64,000 nt of DNA, taken from an uncultured Prevotellaceae bacterium. GTDB lineage: Bacteria > Bacteroidota > Bacteroidia > Bacteroidales > Muribaculaceae. Positions 23,350 through 31,633 of this stretch are shown piece after piece. Positions within the stretch are counted from its first letter, which is position 1; each line of letters begins with the position of its first letter. Below the pieces are notes generated by a model. That model saw nothing but the letters and a program-made list of their open reading frames with translations. It was not told the origin of the DNA and searched no databases. A program made the position numbers and the translations under genes. The stretch spans positions 62,001 to 126,000 of the forward strand of contig ONJS01000007.1 in NCBI GenBank assembly GCA_900318205.1, read 5' to 3'.

Positions 23350-25911
23350 ATGAAACGTACATTTTTAAAAAGATTGTTTTGCACCGCACTGGTTGCCCTG
23401 ATGAGTCTTATCACGGTAGCCCAGGACTTCGGCGGTGACTGGAAAGGTAACATCGAGGTAGCCGCCTACAACCTCAAAATCGGTGTGGTGCTCCACATCG
23501 AGCAGAATGATAATGGCATCACCGCAACGATTGACGTGCCCGAGCAGAAAGCCTTTGGCTTGAAGTCTCAAGCCAAGATCAAGGGAGAAAAGTTGGAACT
23601 GACTTTCCCTGATATGGGTGCTTCCTATGAGGCAAAACTGAACGGCAACACACTCGATGGCACCTATAGCCAGATGGGCTTCTCGATGCCCCTGAAGCTG
23701 ACACGCGAGGTCCCTGCCGTTGCCGACAATGGTGACGAAGACTGGATCAACGACTCGCTGCTGAGCGTGTTTGACAACATCCAGCTGGAGGGCGTAGAAG
23801 TGACAGCCCAGCGCCAACTCATCAAGCAGGAGGTGGACCGCATCGGTTACAGTGTCGCCGACGATGCTGACAGCAAGACCAACAACGTGTTGACCATGCT
23901 GCGCAAGGTGCCTATGGTCAGCGTCGATGCCAGCGACGAGATCCGCGTCAATGGTCAGACTAACTTCAAGATCTTCCGCAACGGCCGTCCCGATCCCTCG
24001 CTCTCACGTAATGCCAAGGACATCCTCAAGGCGATGCCCGCCAGCAGTGTCAAGCGCATCGAGGTCATCACCGAGCCGGGCGCCAAGTATGATGCCGAGG
24101 GCACAACGATAATCCTCAATATCGTCATGGCCGACAATACGACAATCAAGGGCGCTTCGGGCATGGCATCGGTTAGAGCCGACCACAGGGGATCCGTGGG
24201 TGGTTCGTTGAACTTGACCACGCAGCTCGACAAGGTGGTGATGTCGGTTGACTATGGCATCCACTATGATGGCAATAACGGCCAGGGATACCGTTCATCC
24301 TCGCTCAGCACCTATAATGAGAGTGGTGCACAGCTGAGTAGCAACACAACCTTTGATGTTGACAAGATGACGGTCCACTTCGGTGACGTGAGCGCCAGCT
24401 GGGAGCCTGATACCCTGAACCTCTTGACCCTGTCATTGGGCGGCTTTGCCTACGATTACGGCGGCAAGGGTGTCACCAACAGCATCATGCGTGATGCAGC
24501 CTCACAGCCGCTCTACAGCTACGATCTTGCCAACAACACCAAGGCCGACAGCTACAGTTTTGACAGCCGCCTGGACTATCAGCGCCGCACGCGCCTCAAG
24601 GGCGAGACCATCACGCTGAGCTATATGCTCTCGGCATGGCATAACAAAAATAAGGACAATTCAAAATACTCCAACATTGTCAATCTGCCCGTGCCCTACT
24701 ACGGCATTGACCAGAACGGCAAGGAGAACTTCAACGAGCACACCGTCCAGCTCGACTGGACGCGTCCCCTCGCACCGAAGCACACTCTCGAGACCGGTGC
24801 CAAGTACATCTACCGCCTGAACCGCAGCCACAACATGCTGGACTACCTGGGCACCGAGGATGACACCAACATGCGCTACAAGCATGTGACCCAGGTGGGT
24901 GCCGCCTACTTGAGCTATACCTTCAACAGCGGTCCCTGGAGTGCCCGCGCCGGCCTGCGCTATGAGCACAGCTACCTGCGTGCCACCTATCCCGACGGAC
25001 AGCAGGTCCCCTATGAGGCCCACCTCAATGACTTTGTGCCCAGCGCCAGTCTGCACTACAAGTTCAACTTTGCCAACAGCCTCAAGCTCTCCTATGCTGC
25101 CAGCATCAATCGTCCGGGCATCAGCTTCCTGAATCCCGCCTTGATCGAGACCCCCACGAGCCGCTCCTTTGGTAACACCGACTTGGGTAGCGTCCACTAC
25201 CACTCGGTGAGCCTGACCTACATGCGCGTGGGTCCCAAGTTGACCTTCAACATCACGCCGCAGTTCCAGTTCAGCAACAACGGCATCGGTGCCGTGAAGT
25301 GGGCCGATGGCTTGGTACAGGTATCGACCTATGCCAACACGCTCAAGACCTACTCGACAACGGTGTCAGCCTTCTTGCAGTGGATGCTGAGCAAGAAGAC
25401 CAATGTCATGCTCAACGGATCCGTCGGCTACAATTACTACAAGAGCAAAGAACTCGGACTGAAGAATGATCGCATGAGCGGCAACTTCTTTGCCAACGTC
25501 ACCCAGTTCCTCCCCTGGAAGCTGCAACTGTCAGGCTTCGCCGGCATGTGGGGTGGCGGTATCAGTGATCTGTATGGCCGCATGGGCACTGTGTTCTTCC
25601 ACGGCTTCAGCCTGCAACGCTCCTTCCTCAAGGAGGATCGCTTGACTGTCCAGCTGCAGGCAGTGGTTCCCTTCAGCGGCAAGTACATGAGCATGAAGAA
25701 CTATGTGACCCAGGGCGATGTGACGGGTTGGACCCGCTACGAGCAGCAGGCTCGCCGCTTCGGCATCAACATCAGTTATCGCTTCGGCTCACTCTCTACC
25801 CATGTCAAGAAGGCCGACAAGACCATCGAGAACGACGACCTCATCGGCAGCGGCAAGCAGTCGAGTAACACCGGCGGTGGCGTCACCGGCGGCATGGGCG
25901 GCGGCAATTGA
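23350..25911 (+). CDS. Outer-membrane beta-barrel protein, TonB-receptor related
   Basis: The 853-residue protein has a signal peptide, a plug-like domain (about 150-270: VEVTAQRQLI, LRKVPMVSVDASDEIRVNGQ, RIEVITEPGAKYDAEGT) and a long C-terminal barrel, the arrangement of the outer membrane beta-barrel family 3 relatives of TonB receptors. In place of the usual carboxypeptidase-regulatory-like N-terminal domain there is a small beta domain (28-125, DFGGDWKGNIEVAAYNLKIG and onward) like those seen before alpha/beta hydrolases. The C-terminus is Gly-rich (GGGVTGGMGGGN). No SusD partner is present. The ECF-type promoter suggests an envelope stress or uptake role. Confidence 0.85.
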   Translation: MKRTFLKRLFCTALVALMSLITVAQDFGGDWKGNIEVAAYNLKIGVVLHIEQNDNGITATIDVPEQKAFGLKSQAKIKGEKLELTFPDMGASYEAKLNGNTLDGTYSQMGFSMPLKLTREVPAVADNGDEDWINDSLLSVFDNIQLEGVEVTAQRQLIKQEVDRIGYSVADDADSKTNNVLTMLRKVPMVSVDASDEIRVNGQTNFKIFRNGRPDPSLSRNAKDILKAMPASSVKRIEVITEPGAKYDAEGTTIILNIVMADNTTIKGASGMASVRADHRGSVGGSLNLTTQLDKVVMSVDYGIHYDGNNGQGYRSSSLSTYNESGAQLSSNTTFDVDKMTVHFGDVSASWEPDTLNLLTLSLGGFAYDYGGKGVTNSIMRDAASQPLYSYDLANNTKADSYSFDSRLDYQRRTRLKGETITLSYMLSAWHNKNKDNSKYSNIVNLPVPYYGIDQNGKENFNEHTVQLDWTRPLAPKHTLETGAKYIYRLNRSHNMLDYLGTEDDTNMRYKHVTQVGAAYLSYTFNSGPWSARAGLRYEHSYLRATYPDGQQVPYEAHLNDFVPSASLHYKFNFANSLKLSYAASINRPGISFLNPALIETPTSRSFGNTDLGSVHYHSVSLTYMRVGPKLTFNITPQFQFSNNGIGAVKWADGLVQVSTYANTLKTYSTTVSAFLQWMLSKKTNVMLNGSVGYNYYKSKELGLKNDRMSGNFFANVTQFLPWKLQLSGFAGMWGGGISDLYGRMGTVFFHGFSLQRSFLKEDRLTVQLQAVVPFSGKYMSMKNYVTQGDVTGWTRYEQQARRFGINISYRFGSLSTHVKKADKTIENDDLIGSGKQSSNTGGGVTGGMGGGN

Positions 25912-25934
25912 TCGGTTTTAGATTGAATGATTGT

Positions 25935-25974
25935 GGTGGCTTGGGTGCATCAAGGGGTGCCCAAGCCACCTTTT
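25935..25974 (+). terminator. Intrinsic terminator after outer-membrane barrel gene
   Basis: GGTGGCTTGGG (25935-25945) pairs perfectly with CCCAAGCCACC (25960-25970), followed by TTTT. Confidence 0.85.
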
Positions 25975-26038
25975 GTCTTGCCGGGGCAATAATTGCCGGT
26001 ATATTTACGTTGATAAATATAAAGAAAAGCAGATTCTA

Positions 26039-26584
26039 ATGAAAAGGATTTACTCATTATTGGTAGCGCTTGCCGTGCTTGCCGCCCTGGTTGCCTGCGA
26101 GGGTGACCATGAAGTTATTGAGACCGATTGGACAACACTCGAGACAGTTGAGCTGAATAAGCAGTATCGCAAGTATATGGATGGCGAATGGGTGTATCAG
26201 TATGATGACAGCATCCATTTCATTGAACTGTATTACACCTTCAACATCAAGGACAGCACCATAACCGGCTATTATAACGAGCTGGTTCGCACTAATATAT
26301 CATCCGATGGCTCCCCTGAACACGACGAGTGGCAGCTGTTGTGGCAGGGTTCTTTCTCAGGAAAGTGGGAACTGCTGCACAGTGTGGAACTGGACCATGC
26401 CTATATCTACATGGACAAAATGGTGTATAAGAATGTACACGGTGTTCTCGCCAAGTATGACGTGCTGGCAGGTAGGGTGTTTTTCTATGGCGCCAACAAA
26501 CACACCCTGCGCGTGACAACGCCGCTCACCTTCCGCCGCATCGACATGCACCATCCAGAACCTGTTCCTGATCCTAAACCCTAG
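26039..26584 (+). CDS. Lipoprotein, lipocalin-like size, function unknown
   Basis: Start chosen at ATG 26039 because it gives a proper lipoprotein signal (MKRIYSLLVALAVLAALVAC, cysteine 20); the longer frame from 25931 runs through the preceding terminator. The 181-residue product is rich in aromatic beta strands (WVYQYDDSIHFIELYYTF) and ends in a short Pro-rich tail. It may bind a small ligand, but no family is recognised. A near-consensus -7 (TATATTTA) lies at 26000-26007. Confidence 0.7.
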   Translation: MKRIYSLLVALAVLAALVACEGDHEVIETDWTTLETVELNKQYRKYMDGEWVYQYDDSIHFIELYYTFNIKDSTITGYYNELVRTNISSDGSPEHDEWQLLWQGSFSGKWELLHSVELDHAYIYMDKMVYKNVHGVLAKYDVLAGRVFFYGANKHTLRVTTPLTFRRIDMHHPEPVPDPKP

Positions 26585-26642
26585 GCTGGATTATTGTGAG
26601 TAGGACGATAATAAAGCATTGATTTTCAATTTATTCGCTATG

Positions 26643-26668
26643 TAGAGACGCAAAATCTTGCGTCTCTA
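26643..26668. repeat. Short perfect intergenic palindrome, possible terminator
   Basis: TAGAGACGCAA (26643-26653), loop AATC, TTGCGTCTCTA (26658-26668): an 11-bp perfect stem between two converging genes. The GTAGAGACGCAA word is, as I recall, a frequent intergenic repeat in Bacteroidetes and other phyla. Confidence 0.7.
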
Positions 26669-26739
26669 GGAGAGCATTTGCCTTCGTCTAACAAAAGATT
26701 CCCAGACGTTAAACCAGTGAATATGTCGAAAACGAGTTT

Positions 26740-27393
26740 TTAGTGTGGCATGAAGCGGGAAGGGTCTTCCTTGTCCAACTCGGGCTCAGGGGACTCTTGT
26801 GCTGTGGGTGGCGGTGGAGTAGGGGGTGACGCTGGTGTCTTCTTTGACTTGTGGGGCTTGTGGGTGGCGTTCTCGAATCGTTTGAACTCTTGGCGCACAT
26901 GGCGGCGGCCGTCTTCAAAGGTATCGTCAACCGCTTTTTCAATGGTCTCGTTGAACTTGAACGGCAGCATCGAAATGGCGGCCGAGATGAGTGATAACCA
27001 AGCCAGTATGCGGGACAGTTTGTAGCCGATGCCCATACCGATGACCGAGAATCCTTCACCCAGGTCGTTGTCGGGTGTTACCTCGGGCGCATGTTCGAGG
27101 CTGATGTCGTGGGAATTGCCGGTGATGCTGTAGAACCAGAGCCACAGCACGATGCACGCAATGGTGCCCAATACCCACCAGCGGCGCTTCATGCAGTTAA
27201 GTGCTACGGCGCCAAAGCAGGCAATGAATGGCAACAACGCCAGCGCGATGTTGCTGATTGACAGGGATTGAGATATGGTGCCGGCAGTGAAGCCCAATCC
27301 GGTGACCTTGCCCATCAAGGAGATATCCTGAAAAGGCAGGAACAAGTAGCAGATGAGTGCCAGCACGAGTAATATGTTGGTAATCGGTCTCAT
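26740..27393 (-). CDS. Membrane protein with Pro-rich cytoplasmic tail
   Basis: The 217-residue protein has four hydrophobic segments (about 5-20, 35-68, 72-92, 122-145) and then a charged tail whose last 40 residues are Pro/Lys-rich (TPASPPTPPPPTAQESPEPE). There is no clear domain. It is downstream of rnc in the same direction with a 150-bp gap that contains an imperfect GACCC/GGGTC hairpin. Function unknown. Confidence 0.7.
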   Translation of the reverse strand: MRPITNILLVLALICYLFLPFQDISLMGKVTGLGFTAGTISQSLSISNIALALLPFIACFGAVALNCMKRRWWVLGTIACIVLWLWFYSITGNSHDISLEHAPEVTPDNDLGEGFSVIGMGIGYKLSRILAWLSLISAAISMLPFKFNETIEKAVDDTFEDGRRHVRQEFKRFENATHKPHKSKKTPASPPTPPPPTAQESPEPELDKEDPSRFMPH

Positions 27394-27544
27394 GAAATTC
27401 AGTAGTTAATGGCAGCTTATTAAGCCACAATAGCTCGCGAAGTTACTAAAGATTGCCGAAACAGCCCCGAAATGAAACCAAATTTTTCACTTTTTCACGT
27501 TTGTTAGCGACCCTATAAGACTTATCGGGTCCTATGAGGTCCTA

Positions 27545-28318
27545 TCAACTGATAGCTGTCGCAAGCACCTGTTCGCAGAATTGCTGGTCGTGCTTGAGGC
27601 GGTCAAGGGCCTTCTTGGAGGCAGCTTGGTGGGCTTCCTTCTTGCTATAGCCCACGGCGTCGCTGGCAAAGATACCGCCCAGGATGACAGCTGTGCGGAA
27701 TACCGGATTCTTGTCGGCGTCACTGTAAGTGTCCACCAGTTCGTACTCGATGGTGACGCGATATTTCTGGGTCCACTCGATGAGGCGGGATTTGAAGTTC
27801 TGTTCGTTCTTGACCAGTTCGTTGAGGTCAAAGTGCCTCTTGATCAATCTGTTGATGATAAAGTTGCGGCAGTGTTTGTAGCCCTGGTCCAGATAGACGG
27901 CGCCGACGAGCGCCTCCAGCGCGTTGCCGCAGATGTAGCTGTTGTGGGAAGAGGTGTGCATCATGGCGCGCACGTGGCGGTCAAGGTTCAGCGAGTTGCC
28001 AATGCGGTTCAGGCTCTCGCGCTGGACAATCTTGGCGCGCGTCGAGGTCAGGAAACCTTCGTGCTTGTTGGGGAAGGTGGTGTACAGGAAGTCACCTACC
28101 ACGGTGTCGAGCACGGCATCCCCCAGGTATTCCAGGCGCTCGTTGTTGGCCCAGCGCCCGTCGGGCTGCTTCACCGGTTTGGAGCGGTGCACCATCGCCA
28201 GCTGGTAGAGCTTGATGTTGCGCGGGTAGTAACCGGTGATGCGGTGTATAAAAACATAAAGCTCCTTATCCTTGACGAAAAGGAGCTTTATGAGTGATAT
28301 GGCGTTGCTTAACAGCAT
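27545..28318 (-). CDS. rnc: Ribonuclease III
   Basis: The 257-residue protein carries the RNase III signature NERLEYLGDAVL at 59-70, a second catalytic helix (GNALEALVGAVYLDQGY, about 131-147) and a C-terminal double-stranded RNA-binding domain (about 165-250, ending KKEAHQAASKKALDRL). It processes rRNA precursors and other duplex RNA. It follows fabF by 18 bp in an acpP-fabF-rnc cluster, a gene order also found in many other bacteria. Confidence 0.97.
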   Translation of the reverse strand: MLLSNAISLIKLLFVKDKELYVFIHRITGYYPRNIKLYQLAMVHRSKPVKQPDGRWANNERLEYLGDAVLDTVVGDFLYTTFPNKHEGFLTSTRAKIVQRESLNRIGNSLNLDRHVRAMMHTSSHNSYICGNALEALVGAVYLDQGYKHCRNFIINRLIKRHFDLNELVKNEQNFKSRLIEWTQKYRVTIEYELVDTYSDADKNPVFRTAVILGGIFASDAVGYSKKEAHQAASKKALDRLKHDQQFCEQVLATAIS

Positions 28319-28336
28319 CGTTGCTGGCCCAGTGGA

Positions 28337-29620
28337 TTATTTCTGGAACTTCTTGACGATGATGCTTGCGTTGTGTCCGCCGAAGCCAAACGTGTTGGAA
28401 AGTGCGATGTTTACTGTACGCTTCTGTGCCTTGTTGAAGGTGAAGTTCATACCGTAGTCAATGTTCTCATCCTCATCGCCGTCGGCATGGTTGATCGTTG
28501 GAGGAATGATGTCGTCGCGGCAAGCCAGCAGACAAAAGACGGCCTCCATGGCGCCAGTGGCACCCAGCATGTGGCCAGTCATTGACTTGGTGCTGCTCAC
28601 GTTGAGCTTGTAGGCGTGCTCGCCAAATACATCCTTCACGGCCTGGGCCTCGCTCAGGTCACCAACGGGAGTCGACGTGCCGTGTGCGTTGACGTAGTCA
28701 ACGTCCTCGGGCTTGATGCCTGCGTCCTCAATGGCACGCTGCATCACGAGCTTGGCGCCCAGACCCTCGGGGTGGCTGGCGGTGATGTGATAGGCGTCGG
28801 CACTCATGCCGCCACCGATGACCTCACCGTAAATCTTGGCACCACGTGCCAGGGCGTGCTCGAGCTCTTCAAACACGAGGCACACGCCGCCCTCACCCAT
28901 GACGAAACCGTCGCGCGATGCGCTGAAGGGGCGGGATGCTCCTTGGGGATCGTCGTTGCGCAGCGAGATGGCCTTCATGGCATTGAAGCCGCCCACACCG
29001 GCAGGGAACAGGGGAGCCTCGCTACCGCCGGTAACGATAGCTGTGGCCTTGCCCAGACGGATGTAGTTGAAAGCGTCGATGAGCGCGTTGGTGGAAGTGG
29101 CACAGGCTGATACAACACCGAAGTTGGGACCACGGAAACCGTACTTGATCGAGATCTGACCGGCTGCGATGTCGGCAATCATCGTCGGGATGAAGAACGG
29201 GCTGTACATCGGGCCACGGTCCTCATGACGGGCGTAGTCGCCAGCCTGATCCTCAAACGTGTGGAGGCCACCGATACCTGATGCAAAGATCACGCCCACC
29301 TCGTCGCGGTCGATACCATCGGCCAGCAGGTTGGCGTCCTCAACGGCCTGCTTGGCACATGCAAGCGCATACTGTGTGTACAGGTCATTGCGCTTGAAGT
29401 CCTTCACCTCGCGGCGGTCGTTGGGGTCATTCACGTAGTTCAGTGGATCAAAACCTTTGAGCTCACAGGCAAACTTGGTCTTGAACAGTGTCGTGTCAAA
29501 ATGGGTAATAGGTCCGGCTCCGCTCACACCCTTCAGGGCGTTGTTCCATGTGGTTTCAACGTCCATGCCGATGGGAGTGATGGCACCCAGACCGGTTACC
29601 ACAACTCGCTTTAATTCCAT
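28337..29620 (-). CDS. fabF: 3-oxoacyl-ACP synthase II
   Basis: The 427-residue protein has the KAS II catalytic triad: Cys173 in VSACATSTNAL, His313 in NAHGTSTPVGD and His350 in KSMTGHMLGA, plus the C-terminal NTFGFGGHNAS. It elongates acyl-ACP with malonyl-ACP in fatty acid synthesis in the cytoplasm. It lies between acpP (92 bp upstream) and rnc (18 bp downstream). The length is normal and no residue is missing. Confidence 0.98.
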   Translation of the reverse strand: MELKRVVVTGLGAITPIGMDVETTWNNALKGVSGAGPITHFDTTLFKTKFACELKGFDPLNYVNDPNDRREVKDFKRNDLYTQYALACAKQAVEDANLLADGIDRDEVGVIFASGIGGLHTFEDQAGDYARHEDRGPMYSPFFIPTMIADIAAGQISIKYGFRGPNFGVVSACATSTNALIDAFNYIRLGKATAIVTGGSEAPLFPAGVGGFNAMKAISLRNDDPQGASRPFSASRDGFVMGEGGVCLVFEELEHALARGAKIYGEVIGGGMSADAYHITASHPEGLGAKLVMQRAIEDAGIKPEDVDYVNAHGTSTPVGDLSEAQAVKDVFGEHAYKLNVSSTKSMTGHMLGATGAMEAVFCLLACRDDIIPPTINHADGDEDENIDYGMNFTFNKAQKRTVNIALSNTFGFGGHNASIIVKKFQK

Positions 29621-29711
29621 GTGGTAGTAGGAAATTTACAAAAAGATGGATGCCATGATGAGCATCTCGACAACGAGCCCTCTGTCATGGTATCCACCTG
29701 TGTTGGTTTTC

Positions 29712-29954
29712 TTATTCGGCTGCCTTTGCGTCCTCAATGAACTTGATGGCGTCACCTACGTTTTGGATGGTCTCAGACTTGTCATCGGGGATCTTGATGT
29801 CGAACTGCTTCTCAAATTCCATGATCAGCTCGACGGTATCAAGACTATCTGCACCCAGGTCCTGGCTAAAGGTAGCCTCGGGAGTTACCTCAGACTCGCT
29901 AACACCTAATTTGTCAACGATAATTTGTTTTACTCTTTCTTCAATTTCTGACAT
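29712..29954 (-). CDS. acpP: Acyl carrier protein
   Basis: The 80-residue acidic protein has the 4'-phosphopantetheine attachment motif [10 protein letters not shown] with Ser37, and the usual four-helix composition. It carries acyl intermediates for fabF, encoded next. It is the first gene of the acpP-fabF-rnc cluster. A near-consensus -7 (TTCCTTTG on the coding strand, 30016-30023) lies 62 bp upstream. Confidence 0.97.
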   Translation of the reverse strand: MSEIEERVKQIIVDKLGVSESEVTPEATFSQDLGADSLDTVELIMEFEKQFDIKIPDDKSETIQNVGDAIKFIEDAKAAE

Positions 29955-30289
29955 AGTCGTAAAATTTTAAGTAATAATGTTATGTAAAAAATGTATGTTC
30001 ACAATTTTGAGACTGCAAAGGAAATACTTTTTCTTCAAACAATAAAGAAATATTTACTTAATTTGCGCTCAATTGGGGATTTTTAGCCTTTTTCGAAATA
30101 TTTGCCAATGCTTTTAAACAAATTTTTAAAGTTTTTACTTCATTGTGCTGTTAAAAAATGTAATAACTTTACACTTTGAACCTTCGTGTTTTTTCCTCCA
30201 AAAACCTTCCCGGCACAAAAATCACCCATTGGACTAAGGTCACCCCCCTGGGTTTAATCACCAGAAAAATAATTTTTCCAGCCCCAGTC
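29955..30289. other. AT-rich gap upstream of acpP
   Basis: Beyond the likely acpP promoter region (to about 30045) the stretch is AT-rich (TTTTTAAAG-type words) with no ORF, hairpin or repeat I can support before the heptamer array at 30290. Confidence 0.5.
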
Positions 30290-30350
30290 AACTCCTAACT
30301 CCTAACTCCTCACTTCTCACTTCTCACTTCTAACTCCTAACTCCTAACTG
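30290..30350. repeat. Nine-unit heptamer array overlapping the 3' end of rnz
   Basis: Reading + strand: three AACTCCT, three CACTTCT, two AACTCCT and a partial AACTG, all in 7-nt register. The last part encodes the C-terminal residues of RNase Z and its TAG stop on the minus strand. Confidence 0.9.
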
Positions 30351-31262
30351 ATTCAAGTCCACCACCAGCCCTTCGTTGGCCAGTCGTGTGGCGGGGAAGA
30401 CGCTGCGTGCCTCCTCGAGCAGCGGCGTCTCGTCAAGGTAACGCTTGGAGAAATGCCCGATGATGAGTTGCTTCACGCCTGCTTCACGGGCGACAGTCGC
30501 CGCCTCCAGGGCTGTGCTGTGGTGGCGGTTGTGCGCCTTGACGCGCAGGCTCTCGTCGTAGGTGGCCTCGTGGTACAGCCAGTCAGCCCCTTCGACGCTC
30601 TTGATCACGCGGCGCGAGAACTTGGTGTCGCTGCAGTAGGCATAGCTGATGGCAGGGTCGGCAGGTGTCGTCAATTGGTCGTTGGGCACGACAATCCCCT
30701 CGGGCGAAACCCAATCCTCGCCCTGGCGCAGGGCGTTCATGGCATAATGCGGTACGCCCAGGCGCTTCACCTCCTCGCCGATGATGTGGCGCAGCTTAGG
30801 CTTCTCCTGGAAGCGGAAACCCACGGCGGGCACGCGATGCACCAGCGGGAAACTGGTCACCGTGATGGCGTCGTCCTCCCAGATGACGCGCTTGTGGGTG
30901 TCGATGATGTTGAAGCGCACCTCAAACGGACGCTCACGGCAGAAGTAGTCCAGCATCTGCCCGAAGAGTTCTGCCCCGTCCTTGAAGGTGTGGATCGTCA
31001 GCGAGCCCGTGCGGTTGAGCAGTGCCATCGTCGAGATTAGCCCCGGCAGCCCGAAGCAGTGGTCACCGTGCAGATGGCTGATAAAGATGTGGTTCAGCCG
31101 CATCAGTTTCAGCTTCATGCGCCTCACCGCCAGCTGTGCACCCTCACCGCAGTCGATCATCATCAGGTTGTCGCGCACATTCAGCACCTGGCACGACGGC
31201 TGGTGCCGCGGCGTCATCGTCGCGCTCCCGCACCCCAGTATGTTCAATTCCAGTCGTGTCAT
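30330..31262 (-). CDS. rnz: Ribonuclease Z
   Basis: The 310-residue metallo-beta-lactamase-fold protein has the zinc motif HLHGDH (His63, His65, Asp67, His68), the N-terminal GCGSATMTPRHQPSC typical of tRNase Z, and downstream ligands in SFPLVHRV, CSDTK and IGHFSKRY. It trims the 3' ends of tRNA precursors. The last codons (LGVRS and stop) are written by the heptamer array at 30290-30350, so the tail is repeat-derived. Perfect promoters lie at 31276-31283 and 31384-31415. Confidence 0.95.
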   Translation of the reverse strand: MTRLELNILGCGSATMTPRHQPSCQVLNVRDNLMMIDCGEGAQLAVRRMKLKLMRLNHIFISHLHGDHCFGLPGLISTMALLNRTGSLTIHTFKDGAELFGQMLDYFCRERPFEVRFNIIDTHKRVIWEDDAITVTSFPLVHRVPAVGFRFQEKPKLRHIIGEEVKRLGVPHYAMNALRQGEDWVSPEGIVVPNDQLTTPADPAISYAYCSDTKFSRRVIKSVEGADWLYHEATYDESLRVKAHNRHHSTALEAATVAREAGVKQLIIGHFSKRYLDETPLLEEARSVFPATRLANEGLVVDLNQLGVRS

Positions 31263-31275
31263 AAAAAATCTCCTG

Positions 31276-31305
31276 CAAAGTTACTGCTTTTCCCCCAATG
31301 ACAAA
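31276..31305 (-). promoter_or_regulatory. Proximal rnz promoter
   Basis: On the minus strand TAACTTTG (31276-31283) is a perfect -7, with TTTTG (31302-31306) 18 bp upstream, 14 bp from the start codon. Confidence 0.65.
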
Positions 31306-31383
31306 ACAAAAAAATGTACGCCTGTTTCCCAACACGCGTACACTTTAAACCTTAAAAATCTAATCCTATGAAAAAACTTGGTG

Positions 31384-31415
31384 CAAAGTTACTGGTTTTG
31401 ACTATGTTGGACAAA
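31384..31415 (-). promoter_or_regulatory. Distal full-consensus promoter upstream of rnz
   Basis: On the minus strand TTTG (31412-31415), a 20-bp spacer and TAACTTTG (31384-31391). It points towards rnz, about 120 bp from its start. Confidence 0.65.
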
Positions 31416-31565
31416 TTTTTCGCTATAATATTTCTAAAAAACCTACGAAAAATTGTTAAAAACACCCCCTACGGCTTCCAATAGTCCCAAATTTGTCGTT
31501 TTTCATAGGGCGAAATGCCTGCGGTGGTGGTGTCCTCAAGGTGGGGCGGATCATGCAAAAAACAG

Positions 31566-31594
31566 GAGGCGGACAGCCTGTTGCCGTCCGCCTC
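31566..31594 (-). terminator. Intrinsic terminator of Ser-rich protein gene
   Basis: GAGGCGGAC (31566-31574) pairs with GTCCGCCTC (31586-31594); on the minus strand the stem is followed by CTGTTTTTTG. Confidence 0.8.
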
Positions 31595-31633
31595 TTGAAG
31601 TCAGCATTATGAAAAAATTATTACACTTTTATT

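Noticed and set aside
30290-30350. Heptamer array as a CRISPR
   Set aside because: Units are 7 nt with no unique spacers and no cas genes are nearby.
31368-31484. Plus-strand 38-codon ORF beginning MKKLGAKLLVLTM
   Set aside because: It overlaps a full-consensus minus-strand promoter for rnz, has no ribosome binding site or promoter and ends in random sequence.
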